From contig JAFLSQ010000012.1 in NCBI GenBank assembly GCA_022510865.1, positions 1-58,282 of the forward strand: a DNA stretch of 58,282 nt. The letters run 5' to 3'. Source of the stretch: Treponema sp. (GTDB lineage: Bacteria; Spirochaetota; Spirochaetia; Treponematales; Treponemataceae). Positions 7,236-16,222 of this stretch are shown one piece after another; within the stretch, counting starts at the first letter, position 1, and each line of letters opens with the position of its first letter. The notes under the pieces are model-generated. The model was given only the letters and a program-made list of their open reading frames with translations. It made no database searches and had not been told where the DNA came from. The position numbers and the translations under genes are program-made.

Positions 7236-8341
7236 CACCTGTAAAGTTTTGTGCCGCTCCGGTCGATTGTTTTCTCGCACGCCTCCCACAATCCCTGCAA
7301 GTAGACGGCTCCGAGCGCGCGGTCATAAAGTCCGTAGCCGGGCATCGCCTTCTCATCCCAAATCATGCGGCCGTGGTCGGGGCGGATAATCCCGTCAAAG
7401 CCGGTCTCGTACAAAGTGCGCACAATCTTGAACATATCAAACGTGCCCTCGCTTGAAAGATGCGCCGATTCCTGAAAATCCTGCACGGGGTCATCAATCG
7501 CGGTGTTGAATTTCAGATTCCTGATGTGTGCGAAGTGGATGCGCCCGCGCGCCGCCTTAATCATCTGGCACAAATCATTCTTGCGGTTCGTGCCGTAAGA
7601 GCCGGTGCAGAAAGTCAGTCCGTTATGCGGATTGTCAACGGCCTTGAGCATCCTGACCACGTTCTCCTGGCAGGTGATGATGCGCGGAAGCCCGAAGACA
7701 GGCCAAGCCGGGTCATCAGGATGAATTGCCATGTCGATGTTGTACTTGTCACAGACCGGCATGACTGCCTTCAGAAAATAAACAAGATTATCAAAAAGCC
7801 TCTCGTTCGTGATGTCCTTGTAAAGCGCGAAAAGCTCCTTGACACGCGCCATGCGCTCCGGCTCCCAGCCCGGCAAGATGAATCCGTTTGAGTCCTTGTC
7901 GATTGAGCTGAACATCTCCTCGGGCTTAATCGCGTCCACCGCCTTGGAGTTGTACGCAAGGACAGTCGAGCCGTCCTCAGTCACGCGGGCAAGCTCTGAG
8001 CGCGTCCAGTCAAAAACGGGCATAAAATTGTAGCAGACCATGTGAATGTCTTCCTGCCCAAGCCGCTCCAGCGTTTTTATGTAATTCTCGATGTATTTGT
8101 CGCGCTCGCCGCCGCCGATTTTTATGTCATCGTGGATGTTCACGCTCTCAATTCCTGCGATTTTCAGCCCCGCGTCCGACACCTCTTTTTTGATTTTCCG
8201 GATTGCCTCAAGCTCCCATGCCTCCCCGGGAACAGAATCATACAAAGTCGTGATGACCCCGTGAACGCCCGGCACCTGCCGAATCTGCCGCAAAGTGACG
8301 GAATCAAAACCGGTTCCGTACCAACGCAATGTCATTTCCAT
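7235..8341 (-). CDS. uxuA: Mannonate dehydratase
   Basis: UxuA dehydrates D-mannonate to 2-keto-3-deoxygluconate, completing conversion of glucuronate to the KDG pool. The 368-aa product has the expected TIM-barrel family features: N-terminal LRWYGTGFDSVTLRQIRQVP, the metal-site AIHPDDPAWPVFGLPRI, HIRNLKF, and C-terminal RPDHGRMIWDE. The start at 8341 (MEMTLRWYG) is chosen over 8356 because GCAGGAG lies 6 nt before it. A strong promoter is upstream (8394-8422). The stop overlaps the start of the GNAT pseudogene. Confidence 0.95.
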   Translation of the reverse strand: MEMTLRWYGTGFDSVTLRQIRQVPGVHGVITTLYDSVPGEAWELEAIRKIKKEVSDAGLKIAGIESVNIHDDIKIGGGERDKYIENYIKTLERLGQEDIHMVCYNFMPVFDWTRSELARVTEDGSTVLAYNSKAVDAIKPEEMFSSIDKDSNGFILPGWEPERMARVKELFALYKDITNERLFDNLVYFLKAVMPVCDKYNIDMAIHPDDPAWPVFGLPRIITCQENVVRMLKAVDNPHNGLTFCTGSYGTNRKNDLCQMIKAARGRIHFAHIRNLKFNTAIDDPVQDFQESAHLSSEGTFDMFKIVRTLYETGFDGIIRPDHGRMIWDEKAMPGYGLYDRALGAVYLQGLWEACEKTIDRSGTKLYR

Positions 8342-8393
8342 AAAAAACTCCTGCAAAAAGGCGGTCCGCCCAAAATTTCATAAAACTGATTTG

Positions 8394-8422
8394 AGTATAA
8401 CATCAGGAAAGCAAAACTTCAA
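8394..8422 (-). promoter_or_regulatory. Sigma70 promoter of uxuA
   Basis: TTGAAG (8417-8422), a 17-bp spacer and TATACT (8394-8399) on the minus strand, with a leader of about 45 nt to the uxuA start. Confidence 0.8.
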
Positions 8423-8429
8423 CTTAAAT

Positions 8430-8446
8430 ACTTGCATACTAGTATA
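8430..8446. promoter_or_regulatory. Candidate operator upstream of the uxuA promoter
   Basis: A perfect 10-bp palindrome ATACTAGTAT (8436-8445), preceded by an extra ATACT, lies 13 bp upstream of the -35. GntR-type uronate regulators use short AT-rich palindromes of this kind, but no regulator gene is in the window. In the rest of 8447-8559 I see nothing further. Confidence 0.45.
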
Positions 8447-8559
8447 AATGCCGCAAAAACCGATTGCCCGCCTGAATTCAGCGCACAGCGTAACTAAAGC
8501 GGAATGAAAGCCCGCGCAGAAAAATCCGCGTGATTGCGAGGCTGCGGCAAAAAAATCCG

Positions 8560-9924
8560 TCAGTCGGGGAAAAAACGCTCGGATGTCCGCACTCTTGTCA
8601 GATAGACAAAATTGTCGCTGTATGTCATGCAAAAATCATCAAGGGACATTTCCCGCCCGCTGATGAAAACACGGCATGAAAATCCGCCGTCATTCTCAAA
8701 GTATGGGAAAAACGCCGCGCAGTCGTTGAACGCCATCACTTCCGGCGAGACGGTTCTGTCTGTGCCGCGCACCGCGCCAAAATAAAATGTCTCGGGTGAG
8801 GTGGACGCAAGGACGTAAAGCAGTGATTTTAGCACCGGGACTGAGTAGCCGGAATTCTCCACAAAAGTTACGATGTTTGAGACACCGCGGTCTGTGATTG
8901 ACGACGCGAACGGATTGAAAGTGACATCAACCCCGGACTGATTGAAAAGATAAGTTGCTCCGGTGTAGACGGACATGACCGCAGAGGCAAGGTTACGAAT
9001 CCAGTCGAGCGAAAAATAAAGCGAGTATCTTTGCGAGAGAACGCCCTGCTGCCCGGTGCTTTTTACCTCGACGGTCTGCATAAGAAGCGGGGTGCGCCGC
9101 AAAAGTCCGCCTGAGACAGGAGAGACAAGGCCATCAGCAATCCATTTTAAAAATCCTGCCGGAGAGAGCATTTTTTTTCCTTGGATTATTTCTGACGGCT
9201 CGAACGGCTTTCCGGTTGAGATTCGCACAAGCTTTCCGTTCTCGTCATACATCGCGTCGGGAACGTTCACTATATCAGGAAGTTTCTCGCGGATGACGGC
9301 AATCATCTGCTTTGTGTCGTGATAGGCGTTATAATCGGCAAGGACATATTTCCACGGAAGTTTGTCGCCCGTAATCTCCATGACATCCTCAAGTGAGGCG
9401 GTGTAGAATTTGTCGAACGGAACGCCGGTTGGAACGCCGCGCGCAGCATAATTGCCGAATATCACCATATCGGCGAGCGCCATTTTTCCGCCCTGCCCGC
9501 CCGGCGTGAACTGCACAAAGACATCGCTGTTTTTCAGAAAATAAAACCGGATTCTGAGCGGACGGCCGGTCTTTTTGTCGCGCACAAGAACCCAGCTTCC
9601 AAGTCCATCACCGGGATAAACTTCCTGCATCTCAACGCGGGAGCCTTTTTCCGAGACAACGGTCACGTTCATCCGCGCATAAGGCGCGACAAAAACGTTG
9701 AAAGTCGTGTCGTTCTCTTCCAGCCGCACCTGAAAACGCTCGCCATTGTTGTTCGTGCGATTTTCCGGCGGATTCTCGCGGATTGCGGTCAGAGAATCAA
9801 AAAACCAGACCTCCCTGATTTCTCTCCGGATTTCCGCAGAATCAGGCACACCGAGCCTGTTGTAGTCGGCGAAAAGCGCGGAAATCAAAAAAGCCCAGAA
9901 AATCAGGCAAAACAGTTTTCTCAT
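8560..9924 (-). CDS. Secreted protein of unknown function
   Basis: The 454-aa product has a clear signal peptide (about 1-19, cut before DYNRLG) and no further membrane helix, so it should be periplasmic or surface-exposed. I do not recognise a domain. The N-terminal half looks beta-rich (FNVFVAPYARMNVTVVSEKG, then LRIRFYFLKNSDVFVQFTPG); the C-terminal half contains a helical LDWIRNLASAVMSVYTGATY stretch and ends REMSLDDFCMTYSDNFVYL. A GAGGTGA site precedes the ATG. It lies 19 bp after the activase gene on the same strand and may be co-transcribed with it, but no functional link is obvious. Confidence 0.75.
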   Translation of the reverse strand: MRKLFCLIFWAFLISALFADYNRLGVPDSAEIRREIREVWFFDSLTAIRENPPENRTNNNGERFQVRLEENDTTFNVFVAPYARMNVTVVSEKGSRVEMQEVYPGDGLGSWVLVRDKKTGRPLRIRFYFLKNSDVFVQFTPGGQGGKMALADMVIFGNYAARGVPTGVPFDKFYTASLEDVMEITGDKLPWKYVLADYNAYHDTKQMIAVIREKLPDIVNVPDAMYDENGKLVRISTGKPFEPSEIIQGKKMLSPAGFLKWIADGLVSPVSGGLLRRTPLLMQTVEVKSTGQQGVLSQRYSLYFSLDWIRNLASAVMSVYTGATYLFNQSGVDVTFNPFASSITDRGVSNIVTFVENSGYSVPVLKSLLYVLASTSPETFYFGAVRGTDRTVSPEVMAFNDCAAFFPYFENDGGFSCRVFISGREMSLDDFCMTYSDNFVYLTRVRTSERFFPD

Positions 9925-9943
9925 AAATCACCTCACTTCACTG

Positions 9944-12900
9944 TCAAGCGTTCATCGTCTCTGCCGCGGGGTCGGTGTCGGTCGCGCCCGCCGCAAGACG
10001 AACCTGCGCCCGCACAAGGCTTCCGTCCGCCATGCGAATCATGTTTTCCTCAACCTCATCCGGATGATTTCCCACCGGCGCGTTCGAGAGCAGGAGTTTC
10101 AGGCGGTTCAGCTGGTTCACCTCCGAACTGCCCGGGTCATAATCAATCGCACTGATGTTCGCCTCGGGAAATCGTCTGCGAAGCTCTTTTATCATTCCTT
10201 TGCCTGTGACGTGGTTCGGAAGGCACGCGAACGGCTGCACACACGCGATGCTCGGCGCGCCCTCGTGAATCAGCTCCACCATCTCGGCGGTGAGGAACCA
10301 GCCCTCGCCGGTGATGTTTCCAATCTGCACGATGTCATCGACTCCGCGCATCAAATCATAAATCGATGACGGAGCCTCGAACCGTCTGCTGCGGCGCAGG
10401 TACTTTTTCATTTTTTTGCGGTAAAGCTCAAGCCCCCAGACCAGAAGCCGCGCGCTCATCTCCGTTTTTTTGGGGAACGCGAGCTGCTCGTGGCGGAAAA
10501 TTCCTGTGCTGAACGAATAGAAGAAAAAATCCGCCAGGTCCGGCATGACGCACTCCGCGCCCTCACGCTCAATTGTCTCCACAATCTGATTGTTCGCCGT
10601 TGGATGGAATTTCACAAGAATCTCGCCAACAACGCCCACTCTCGGCTTTTTGATTGGTTTGAGCGGCAAGGCATCAAAATCACGCACAATATCGCGCAGA
10701 AGCCTGTTATACTTGCGGAAAGGAACCCTGCTGGAGAACAAAGTCTCTGCGCGGGCGTTCCATTTCTCGTAAAGCTGGTTCGCGCTGCCGGGAACAGCCT
10801 CGTAAGGGCGCGTTCGGTAAAGCACGCGCATCAGCACATCGCCGACCATAATCGCCTTCACAAGATTGTCGATGAGAGGCAGGCTGATTTTAAATCCCGG
10901 ATTTTTCTCAAAACCCTGCGCCGAAAGCGAGAGCACCGGAATGTGCCCCCAGCCCGCATCGTTGAGGGCGCGGCGGATAAATCCGATGTAGTTTGTCGCG
11001 CGGCATCCGCCTCCGGTCTGTGTGATAATCAGAGCGGTTTTGTCCAAATCATATTTTCCGCTCTCAAGCGCGGAAATCATCTGCCCTGCCACCAGCAGTG
11101 ACGGATAGCACGCGTCGTTGTTCACATATTTTAGCCCGGCCTCAACTGCCTTGGGGTCAACCGCGTCAAGCACCACAAAATTGTAGCCGCACGCACCGAA
11201 CGCCTTCTGTAAAATTCTGAAATGGATTGGCGACATCTGCGGCCCGATAATTGTGTAATTCTTGCGCATCTCCTCGGTGAACACAACGCGGTTATATGCG
11301 GATGATTTTATGACCGGCTTCACCTTGTTGCGGCGGCGTTCCTTCACGGCCGCAATCAGCGAGCGAATCCTGATTCTGACTGCCCCCAGATTGCTTCCCT
11401 CGTCAATTTTGATGAGCGTGTACATCCGGCTTTTTGCCCGCAGAATCTCGTCAACCTGATCGGCAGTGACCGCATCAAGGCCGCAGCCGAAACTTGTGAG
11501 CTGGACAAGCTCAAGGCTTGGCATCTCGCTGACAAACTGGGCGGCGCGGTACAATCGGTTGTGGTAAACCCACTGGTCAATTATGCGCAGCGGTCGCTCA
11601 ATATTTCCAAGGTGAGCCACGGAATCTTCGGTAAGCACTGCAAGTCCAAGCCCGTTAATCATCTCCGGGATTCCGTGATTTATTTCCGGGTCAAGGTGAT
11701 ACGGGCGGCCGGCAAGAACAATCCCGCTTCCGCCTTTTGTGATAATCTCTTCCAGAGCGTCCTCTCCGGCGCGGCGCACGTCCTCGCGGAATCTCTCCTG
11801 CTCCGCCCAGGCTTTGTCCACCGCGTCAAAAATCGCCTCGCGCGAAAGTTTCGGGAACGCGGGCAGAAGCTCCTCGCAGAGCCGCTCGGCAAGGCGCGGC
11901 TTGTCGTAAATGGGGAGGAACGGATCCATGTAAGTGATTGTAGGATCCTGGCGCAGCTCATCGATGTTGTTGCGCAGAACCTCGGGATAGCTCGTGACAA
12001 TCGGGCAGTTATAATGATTTCCCGCCCCTGAATCCTCCTGATGCTCATAAGGCGCGCACGGATAAAAAATAAATTTGATTCCGCGCTGAATCAGGCTCTC
12101 AACATGCCCGTGACTTATTTTCCCCGGATAGCAGACAGACTCAGAGGGGATTGTCTCAAGCCCTTTCTCGTAGACCACGCGACTGGAACGCTGGCTCAGA
12201 ATGACGCGGAAACCAAGTTCGTTGAAAAACGTGAACCACAGCGGATAATTCTCGTACATATTCAGAACGCGCGGAATTCCGACATCTCCCATGGGAGCGT
12301 CCTCAATTTTTCGCGGCGCATAAGAAAAAAGCCTCTTGTATTTCCACTCAAAAAGATTGGGGAGCGGTCCCGCGTCATCATCATCAATTCCGGTGTTCTT
12401 TTTGTTGCTCGCGTCAATCACCTGCGGACGGCCGTTAAAATCATCCCCCTCAATCTCAGCCCCGCGCTCGCAGCGGTTTCCCGTGATGAAAGTGCGCTGC
12501 TCTTCCCCAGTGGAGAACGTGTTGATTGTAAGCAGGCAGTTGTTCTGGCATTTTCCGCAGCGGCGCAGCTGCAAATCCACGTGGAAAGTGCTCAGCTGCT
12601 CAAGGGTGGCAATCCCCGAGCGGATTTCATGCACCGTGTCCTCCGGCTCACCGGGTTTTGGCGCGGTCAAATCACGCCACTGGTCATAGGCAACAAGCGC
12701 GGAGCCATACGCGCCCATCAGCCCCGCAACATCAGGACGATAGACCTGCACGCCCGCAATTTTCTCGAACGCCCGCAGAATCGCGTCATTAAAAAAAGTT
12801 CCGCCCTGCACAACGACTTTCTCACCGATGTCGCTTGCCTTGCGCAGTTTGATGACCTTGAAAAGCGCGTTTTTTATCACTGAGTACGAGAGGCCGGCCG

Positions 12901-14512
12901 CAATGTCCGCCACGGACGCGCCCTCTTTCTGCGCCTGCTTCACGCGGCTGTTCATAAAAACGGTGCAGCGGCTTCCCAAATCCACGGGTTTCTGAGCCAT
13001 CAGCGCGATTTTCCCGAATTCCTTGACATCCATGCCCATCGTGTTCGCAAAATTATCAAGGAACGAGCCGCAGCCCGACGAGCACGCCTCGTTCAGCTGG
13101 ATGGAGACAATCGCGCCGTCTTTCATCCGCAGACATTTCATGTCCTGCCCGCCGATGTCCAGCAAAAATTCCACGCCGGGCACAAAAAAATTCGCCGCCC
13201 TGAAATGTGTGATTGTCTCAACCTCGCCGGAATCCACACCGAGCGCCGCCTGAAAAAGTGCCTCGCCATAACCGGTGGAGACCGCCCTCGCGATGTAAAC
13301 ATCATCCGGAAGCTGGGCATATAAATCCTTAAGAACCTGCACCGCAAGCTCCACAGGATTCCCCTGATTGTGCGCGTAAAAATCCCAGATAATCCTGCCG
13401 TCCTTGTCAATCAGACAGGCTTTCGTCGTCGTTGAGCCGGAATCAAGCCCCAGAAAAACAGGGCCGTGCGTTTTTTTCAGGTCGCCGCGCTTGGCTTTCT
13501 GCTCTGAATGACGCACCTGAAATTCGTCAAGCTCCGCCTGATTCTTGAAAAGCGGCTCCAGCCGCTGGACTTCGGAAAGTTCCGCGCCAACCAGATTCTG
13601 AAGATTCTCGCGGAATTCCGAGATTGTCGGGAATTTAAAAACGGATTGCTTTGCATCATTCGTGCCGGCAGAATCATCCGCAAAAGTCATCCCGCTGAAT
13701 TTTCGCTCCGCGCCAAAAGCGCATCCGCTGGCAACAAAAAGCTGACTGTTCTCCGGAACGATTATCTCATCGTCCTTGAGCTTTAGCGTCTCCACAAAAC
13801 GAAGCCGCAGCTGGTCAAGGAAGTGCAGCGGCCCGCCCAGAAACGCGACGTGCCCGCGAATCGGTTTGCCGCACGCAAGGCCGGAAATCGTCTGGCTTAC
13901 TACCGCCTGAAAAATTGACGCGGCAATGTCCTCGCGGCGCGCGCCCTCGTTAATCAGCGGCTGAATATCGGTTTTGGCAAAAACTCCGCAGCGCGCCGCA
14001 ATCGGATAAATCTGGCGCATTCCTTTGGCAAGCTCGTTCAGGCCGGAGGCATCGGTCTCCAAAAGCGCGGCCATCTGGTCGATGAACGCGCCTGTTCCGC
14101 CGGCGCAGGTTCCGTTCATCCGCTGTTCCACGCCACCTCGGAAATAAGTGATTTTAGCGTCCTCGCCGCCAAGCTCAATCACGACATCGGTCTGAGGAAT
14201 CAGTTTTTTTACCGCTGTGGTCGCCGCAATCACTTCCTGAATGAAAGGGATGTTCAGCCATTGCGAGACAGAAAGCCCGCCCGAGCCGGTCACTTTTGCC
14301 GTGACGGTGCGCCCCTCGCCGCCCGCAACATTCGCGGAAAGAAAATCAAGAGCTTTGCTCACAACGCTGATGATTGTGCTGCGAATATCGGCACGATGAC
14401 GCTGGTAATCGCCATAAATCAGTTTGTCATCATCATCAAGAACCGCGACTTTTACGGTCGTTGAGCCAACGTCAATTCCCAAACGAACCGGAAGCAGATT
14501 ATCCTTTTCCAT
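9944..14512 (-). CDS. Large two-activase-domain 2-hydroxyacyl-CoA dehydratase activase-like protein
   Basis: This 1522-aa cytosolic protein fuses two BcrA/BadF-type ASKHA ATPase domains to a DUF2229 domain and an HgdB-like region. Domain 1 begins RLGIDVGSTTVKVAVLDDDD (about 10) with GTCAGGTGAFIDQ (about 130). Domain 2 begins LGLDSGSTTTKACLIDKDG (about 350) with LDIGGQDMKCL and NEACSSGCGSFL, the cysteines that hold a [4Fe-4S] cluster in activators. A CGKCQNNC cluster follows near 660. DUF2229 starts about IPRVLNMYENYPLWFTF, followed by GRPYHLDPEINHG. Activators of this type deliver low-potential electrons to 2-hydroxyacyl-CoA dehydratases, but the role of these long fused forms is unknown and no dehydratase gene is nearby. 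A strong promoter with no SD suggests a leaderless message. Confidence 0.9.
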   Translation of the reverse strand: MEKDNLLPVRLGIDVGSTTVKVAVLDDDDKLIYGDYQRHRADIRSTIISVVSKALDFLSANVAGGEGRTVTAKVTGSGGLSVSQWLNIPFIQEVIAATTAVKKLIPQTDVVIELGGEDAKITYFRGGVEQRMNGTCAGGTGAFIDQMAALLETDASGLNELAKGMRQIYPIAARCGVFAKTDIQPLINEGARREDIAASIFQAVVSQTISGLACGKPIRGHVAFLGGPLHFLDQLRLRFVETLKLKDDEIIVPENSQLFVASGCAFGAERKFSGMTFADDSAGTNDAKQSVFKFPTISEFRENLQNLVGAELSEVQRLEPLFKNQAELDEFQVRHSEQKAKRGDLKKTHGPVFLGLDSGSTTTKACLIDKDGRIIWDFYAHNQGNPVELAVQVLKDLYAQLPDDVYIARAVSTGYGEALFQAALGVDSGEVETITHFRAANFFVPGVEFLLDIGGQDMKCLRMKDGAIVSIQLNEACSSGCGSFLDNFANTMGMDVKEFGKIALMAQKPVDLGSRCTVFMNSRVKQAQKEGASVADIAAGLSYSVIKNALFKVIKLRKASDIGEKVVVQGGTFFNDAILRAFEKIAGVQVYRPDVAGLMGAYGSALVAYDQWRDLTAPKPGEPEDTVHEIRSGIATLEQLSTFHVDLQLRRCGKCQNNCLLTINTFSTGEEQRTFITGNRCERGAEIEGDDFNGRPQVIDASNKKNTGIDDDDAGPLPNLFEWKYKRLFSYAPRKIEDAPMGDVGIPRVLNMYENYPLWFTFFNELGFRVILSQRSSRVVYEKGLETIPSESVCYPGKISHGHVESLIQRGIKFIFYPCAPYEHQEDSGAGNHYNCPIVTSYPEVLRNNIDELRQDPTITYMDPFLPIYDKPRLAERLCEELLPAFPKLSREAIFDAVDKAWAEQERFREDVRRAGEDALEEIITKGGSGIVLAGRPYHLDPEINHGIPEMINGLGLAVLTEDSVAHLGNIERPLRIIDQWVYHNRLYRAAQFVSEMPSLELVQLTSFGCGLDAVTADQVDEILRAKSRMYTLIKIDEGSNLGAVRIRIRSLIAAVKERRRNKVKPVIKSSAYNRVVFTEEMRKNYTIIGPQMSPIHFRILQKAFGACGYNFVVLDAVDPKAVEAGLKYVNNDACYPSLLVAGQMISALESGKYDLDKTALIITQTGGGCRATNYIGFIRRALNDAGWGHIPVLSLSAQGFEKNPGFKISLPLIDNLVKAIMVGDVLMRVLYRTRPYEAVPGSANQLYEKWNARAETLFSSRVPFRKYNRLLRDIVRDFDALPLKPIKKPRVGVVGEILVKFHPTANNQIVETIEREGAECVMPDLADFFFYSFSTGIFRHEQLAFPKKTEMSARLLVWGLELYRKKMKKYLRRSRRFEAPSSIYDLMRGVDDIVQIGNITGEGWFLTAEMVELIHEGAPSIACVQPFACLPNHVTGKGMIKELRRRFPEANISAIDYDPGSSEVNQLNRLKLLLSNAPVGNHPDEVEENMIRMADGSLVRAQVRLAAGATDTDPAAETMNA

Positions 14513-14520
14513 ACTTGGTG

Positions 14521-14549
14521 ATTTTAACCCTTATGCGTAAGTTAGTCAA
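14521..14549 (-). promoter_or_regulatory. Strong promoter of the activase gene, probably leaderless
   Basis: TTGACT (14544-14549), a 17-bp spacer and TAAAAT (14521-14526) end 8 nt before the ATG at 14512. No Shine-Dalgarno is present. Confidence 0.75.
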
Positions 14550-14560
14550 ATCTGGTGATT

Positions 14561-16222
14561 TCAATACGGCCGCACGCCCTGCGGAACGAACTCGCCGTTC
14601 AGCGCGGCAAGCATTGCGGCCATAGAATAGTCGCAGCGCCAGCTGTAGCCCAGAAGAATTGCGTCCGCCCATTGCAGGCTCTCGGTCAGCTCTGGAGACA
14701 TTGTGCAGAGGATGAAGACCCGCTTGTTGCTTCCTTTAAAATAATTCGCGATTTTGGCGTGATTCTCGCTGGAAACGCTCACAATCACAGTGTCGTAGCC
14801 GGGAGCAATATCACCGATGTTGTCCAGAACCCACTGCGTCTCGTTCGGCCCCGTCTCATAACTGAAATGAAATTCCCCGGATTTTGGATAGCGTTTCTTT
14901 GCCTCTTTGAAAAAACTGTCCAAAGAGCCGAGCAAAAGCACGCGCCCTGCGTCATCACTTTTCAGCGGCATCGAACCCTGCTTGTCCACAGTAATCGAGC
15001 GGCAAGCCTGCTCCAGAAAGAATTTCTCGCCGTCCTTGTTCGGAATGTACTTGTCAACCTCATCCGGGTCGGGATAAAGCGTCGCAGAATTCCCGGATTT
15101 AAAATACGCGAGTTTCGCCAGTATGACTCTGTAAGCGGCCTGCTTAACGCACTGGCGGAAATCCTCGTCCGTGGACATGGCGTTCAGATTTCTTGTCCAC
15201 AACGCCTCATTCAGTTTTGCGGTGGTTGAAGAGAGGATGATGTCGTTGCCCGCCTCCAAAGCCATTCTGAACGCATTGGACATCGCGCCTGCGTAGGCGG
15301 TCGCGCCAACCATCATCATATCATCCGTGATGATAATCCCTTTGTACCCAAGCTGATTTCTAAGCAAATCCGTAAGAAAATATTTTGACAGCGAGGCCGG
15401 CGCACCGCTCGTGTCTATCTGCGGATAGCTCAGATGCCCCGACATCACAGCGGGAACGTTCTCTTTTATGAGGTAAATGTAGGGAATCAGCTCACGGTTC
15501 TTGAAAGTATCAAAATTTATGTTGATTACGGGCAGCTTGCCGTGGGAATCAAGGCTTGTGTCGCCGTGACCGGGATAATGCTTCACCGTCGGAATCACGC
15601 CGGCAGCCATAGTTCCCGCCGCAAAAGACGCGCCAAGAATTCCAGTCTTGTGCGGGTCATCGCCGAACGAGCGCGTCCCGATAATCGTTGAGTCGTGGGC
15701 GGTAAAAAGGTCAACCGTAGGGGCAAAATTCATATTGATGCCAAGTGCCTTAATCTCCTGGCTGATGTAATATGCGGTGTACCATGCGTCAGCGGGATAG
15801 CCAGCCGCGCCAATCGCCATGTTCCCCGGAGTGATTGCAGTGTTGCCCTTGACGTGCCTTATCCATCCGCCTTCCTGGTCGGTCGCCACAAAAAGCGGAA
15901 TCTCAAAGCGGGTGGAATGCGCCCCTCTTTGCAAAGATGTGATGGATTTTGCCACAAGGTGAATATCTTCCGTGTTCCAGCCAAAAACTTTCACGCTGCC
16001 AAGCCCGCGCTCAACCCACTGGAACAAAAGCTCAGGCGGTTCCGCGCCCGCCCAGCCGAACATGAAAGTCTGCGAAAGAAGCTCGGAGTCGGTCATCTCA
16101 TCGGTGATTTTTCTGGCAAGCTCCTCGTCCGGGAGTTTTGACCAGAAAGTCACGGTCTGGGCAATCGCAAGAAAAGCGGAATTGAAAATCAGGAGGGCAA
16201 TCAAAAGGATTTTTCTACGCAT
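14561..16222 (-). CDS. Glycoside hydrolase family 3 beta-N-acetylhexosaminidase-like protein, exported
   Basis: The 553-aa protein starts MRRKILLIALLIFNSAFLAIAQ, a signal peptide. The GH3 TIM barrel is shown by ATDQEGGWIRHVKG, by KHYPGHGDTSLDSHGKLP, which is the NagZ-type loop with its His-Asp catalytic pair, and by GIIITDDMMM with the Asp nucleophile. A C-terminal alpha/beta domain follows. The likely role is removal of beta-linked GlcNAc from peptidoglycan or chitin fragments in the periplasm. The start at 16222 is chosen because it lies at the signal peptide; its ATG overlaps the trxB stop by 8 nt, pointing to translational coupling. Confidence 0.85.
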   Translation of the reverse strand: MRRKILLIALLIFNSAFLAIAQTVTFWSKLPDEELARKITDEMTDSELLSQTFMFGWAGAEPPELLFQWVERGLGSVKVFGWNTEDIHLVAKSITSLQRGAHSTRFEIPLFVATDQEGGWIRHVKGNTAITPGNMAIGAAGYPADAWYTAYYISQEIKALGINMNFAPTVDLFTAHDSTIIGTRSFGDDPHKTGILGASFAAGTMAAGVIPTVKHYPGHGDTSLDSHGKLPVININFDTFKNRELIPYIYLIKENVPAVMSGHLSYPQIDTSGAPASLSKYFLTDLLRNQLGYKGIIITDDMMMVGATAYAGAMSNAFRMALEAGNDIILSSTTAKLNEALWTRNLNAMSTDEDFRQCVKQAAYRVILAKLAYFKSGNSATLYPDPDEVDKYIPNKDGEKFFLEQACRSITVDKQGSMPLKSDDAGRVLLLGSLDSFFKEAKKRYPKSGEFHFSYETGPNETQWVLDNIGDIAPGYDTVIVSVSSENHAKIANYFKGSNKRVFILCTMSPELTESLQWADAILLGYSWRCDYSMAAMLAALNGEFVPQGVRPY

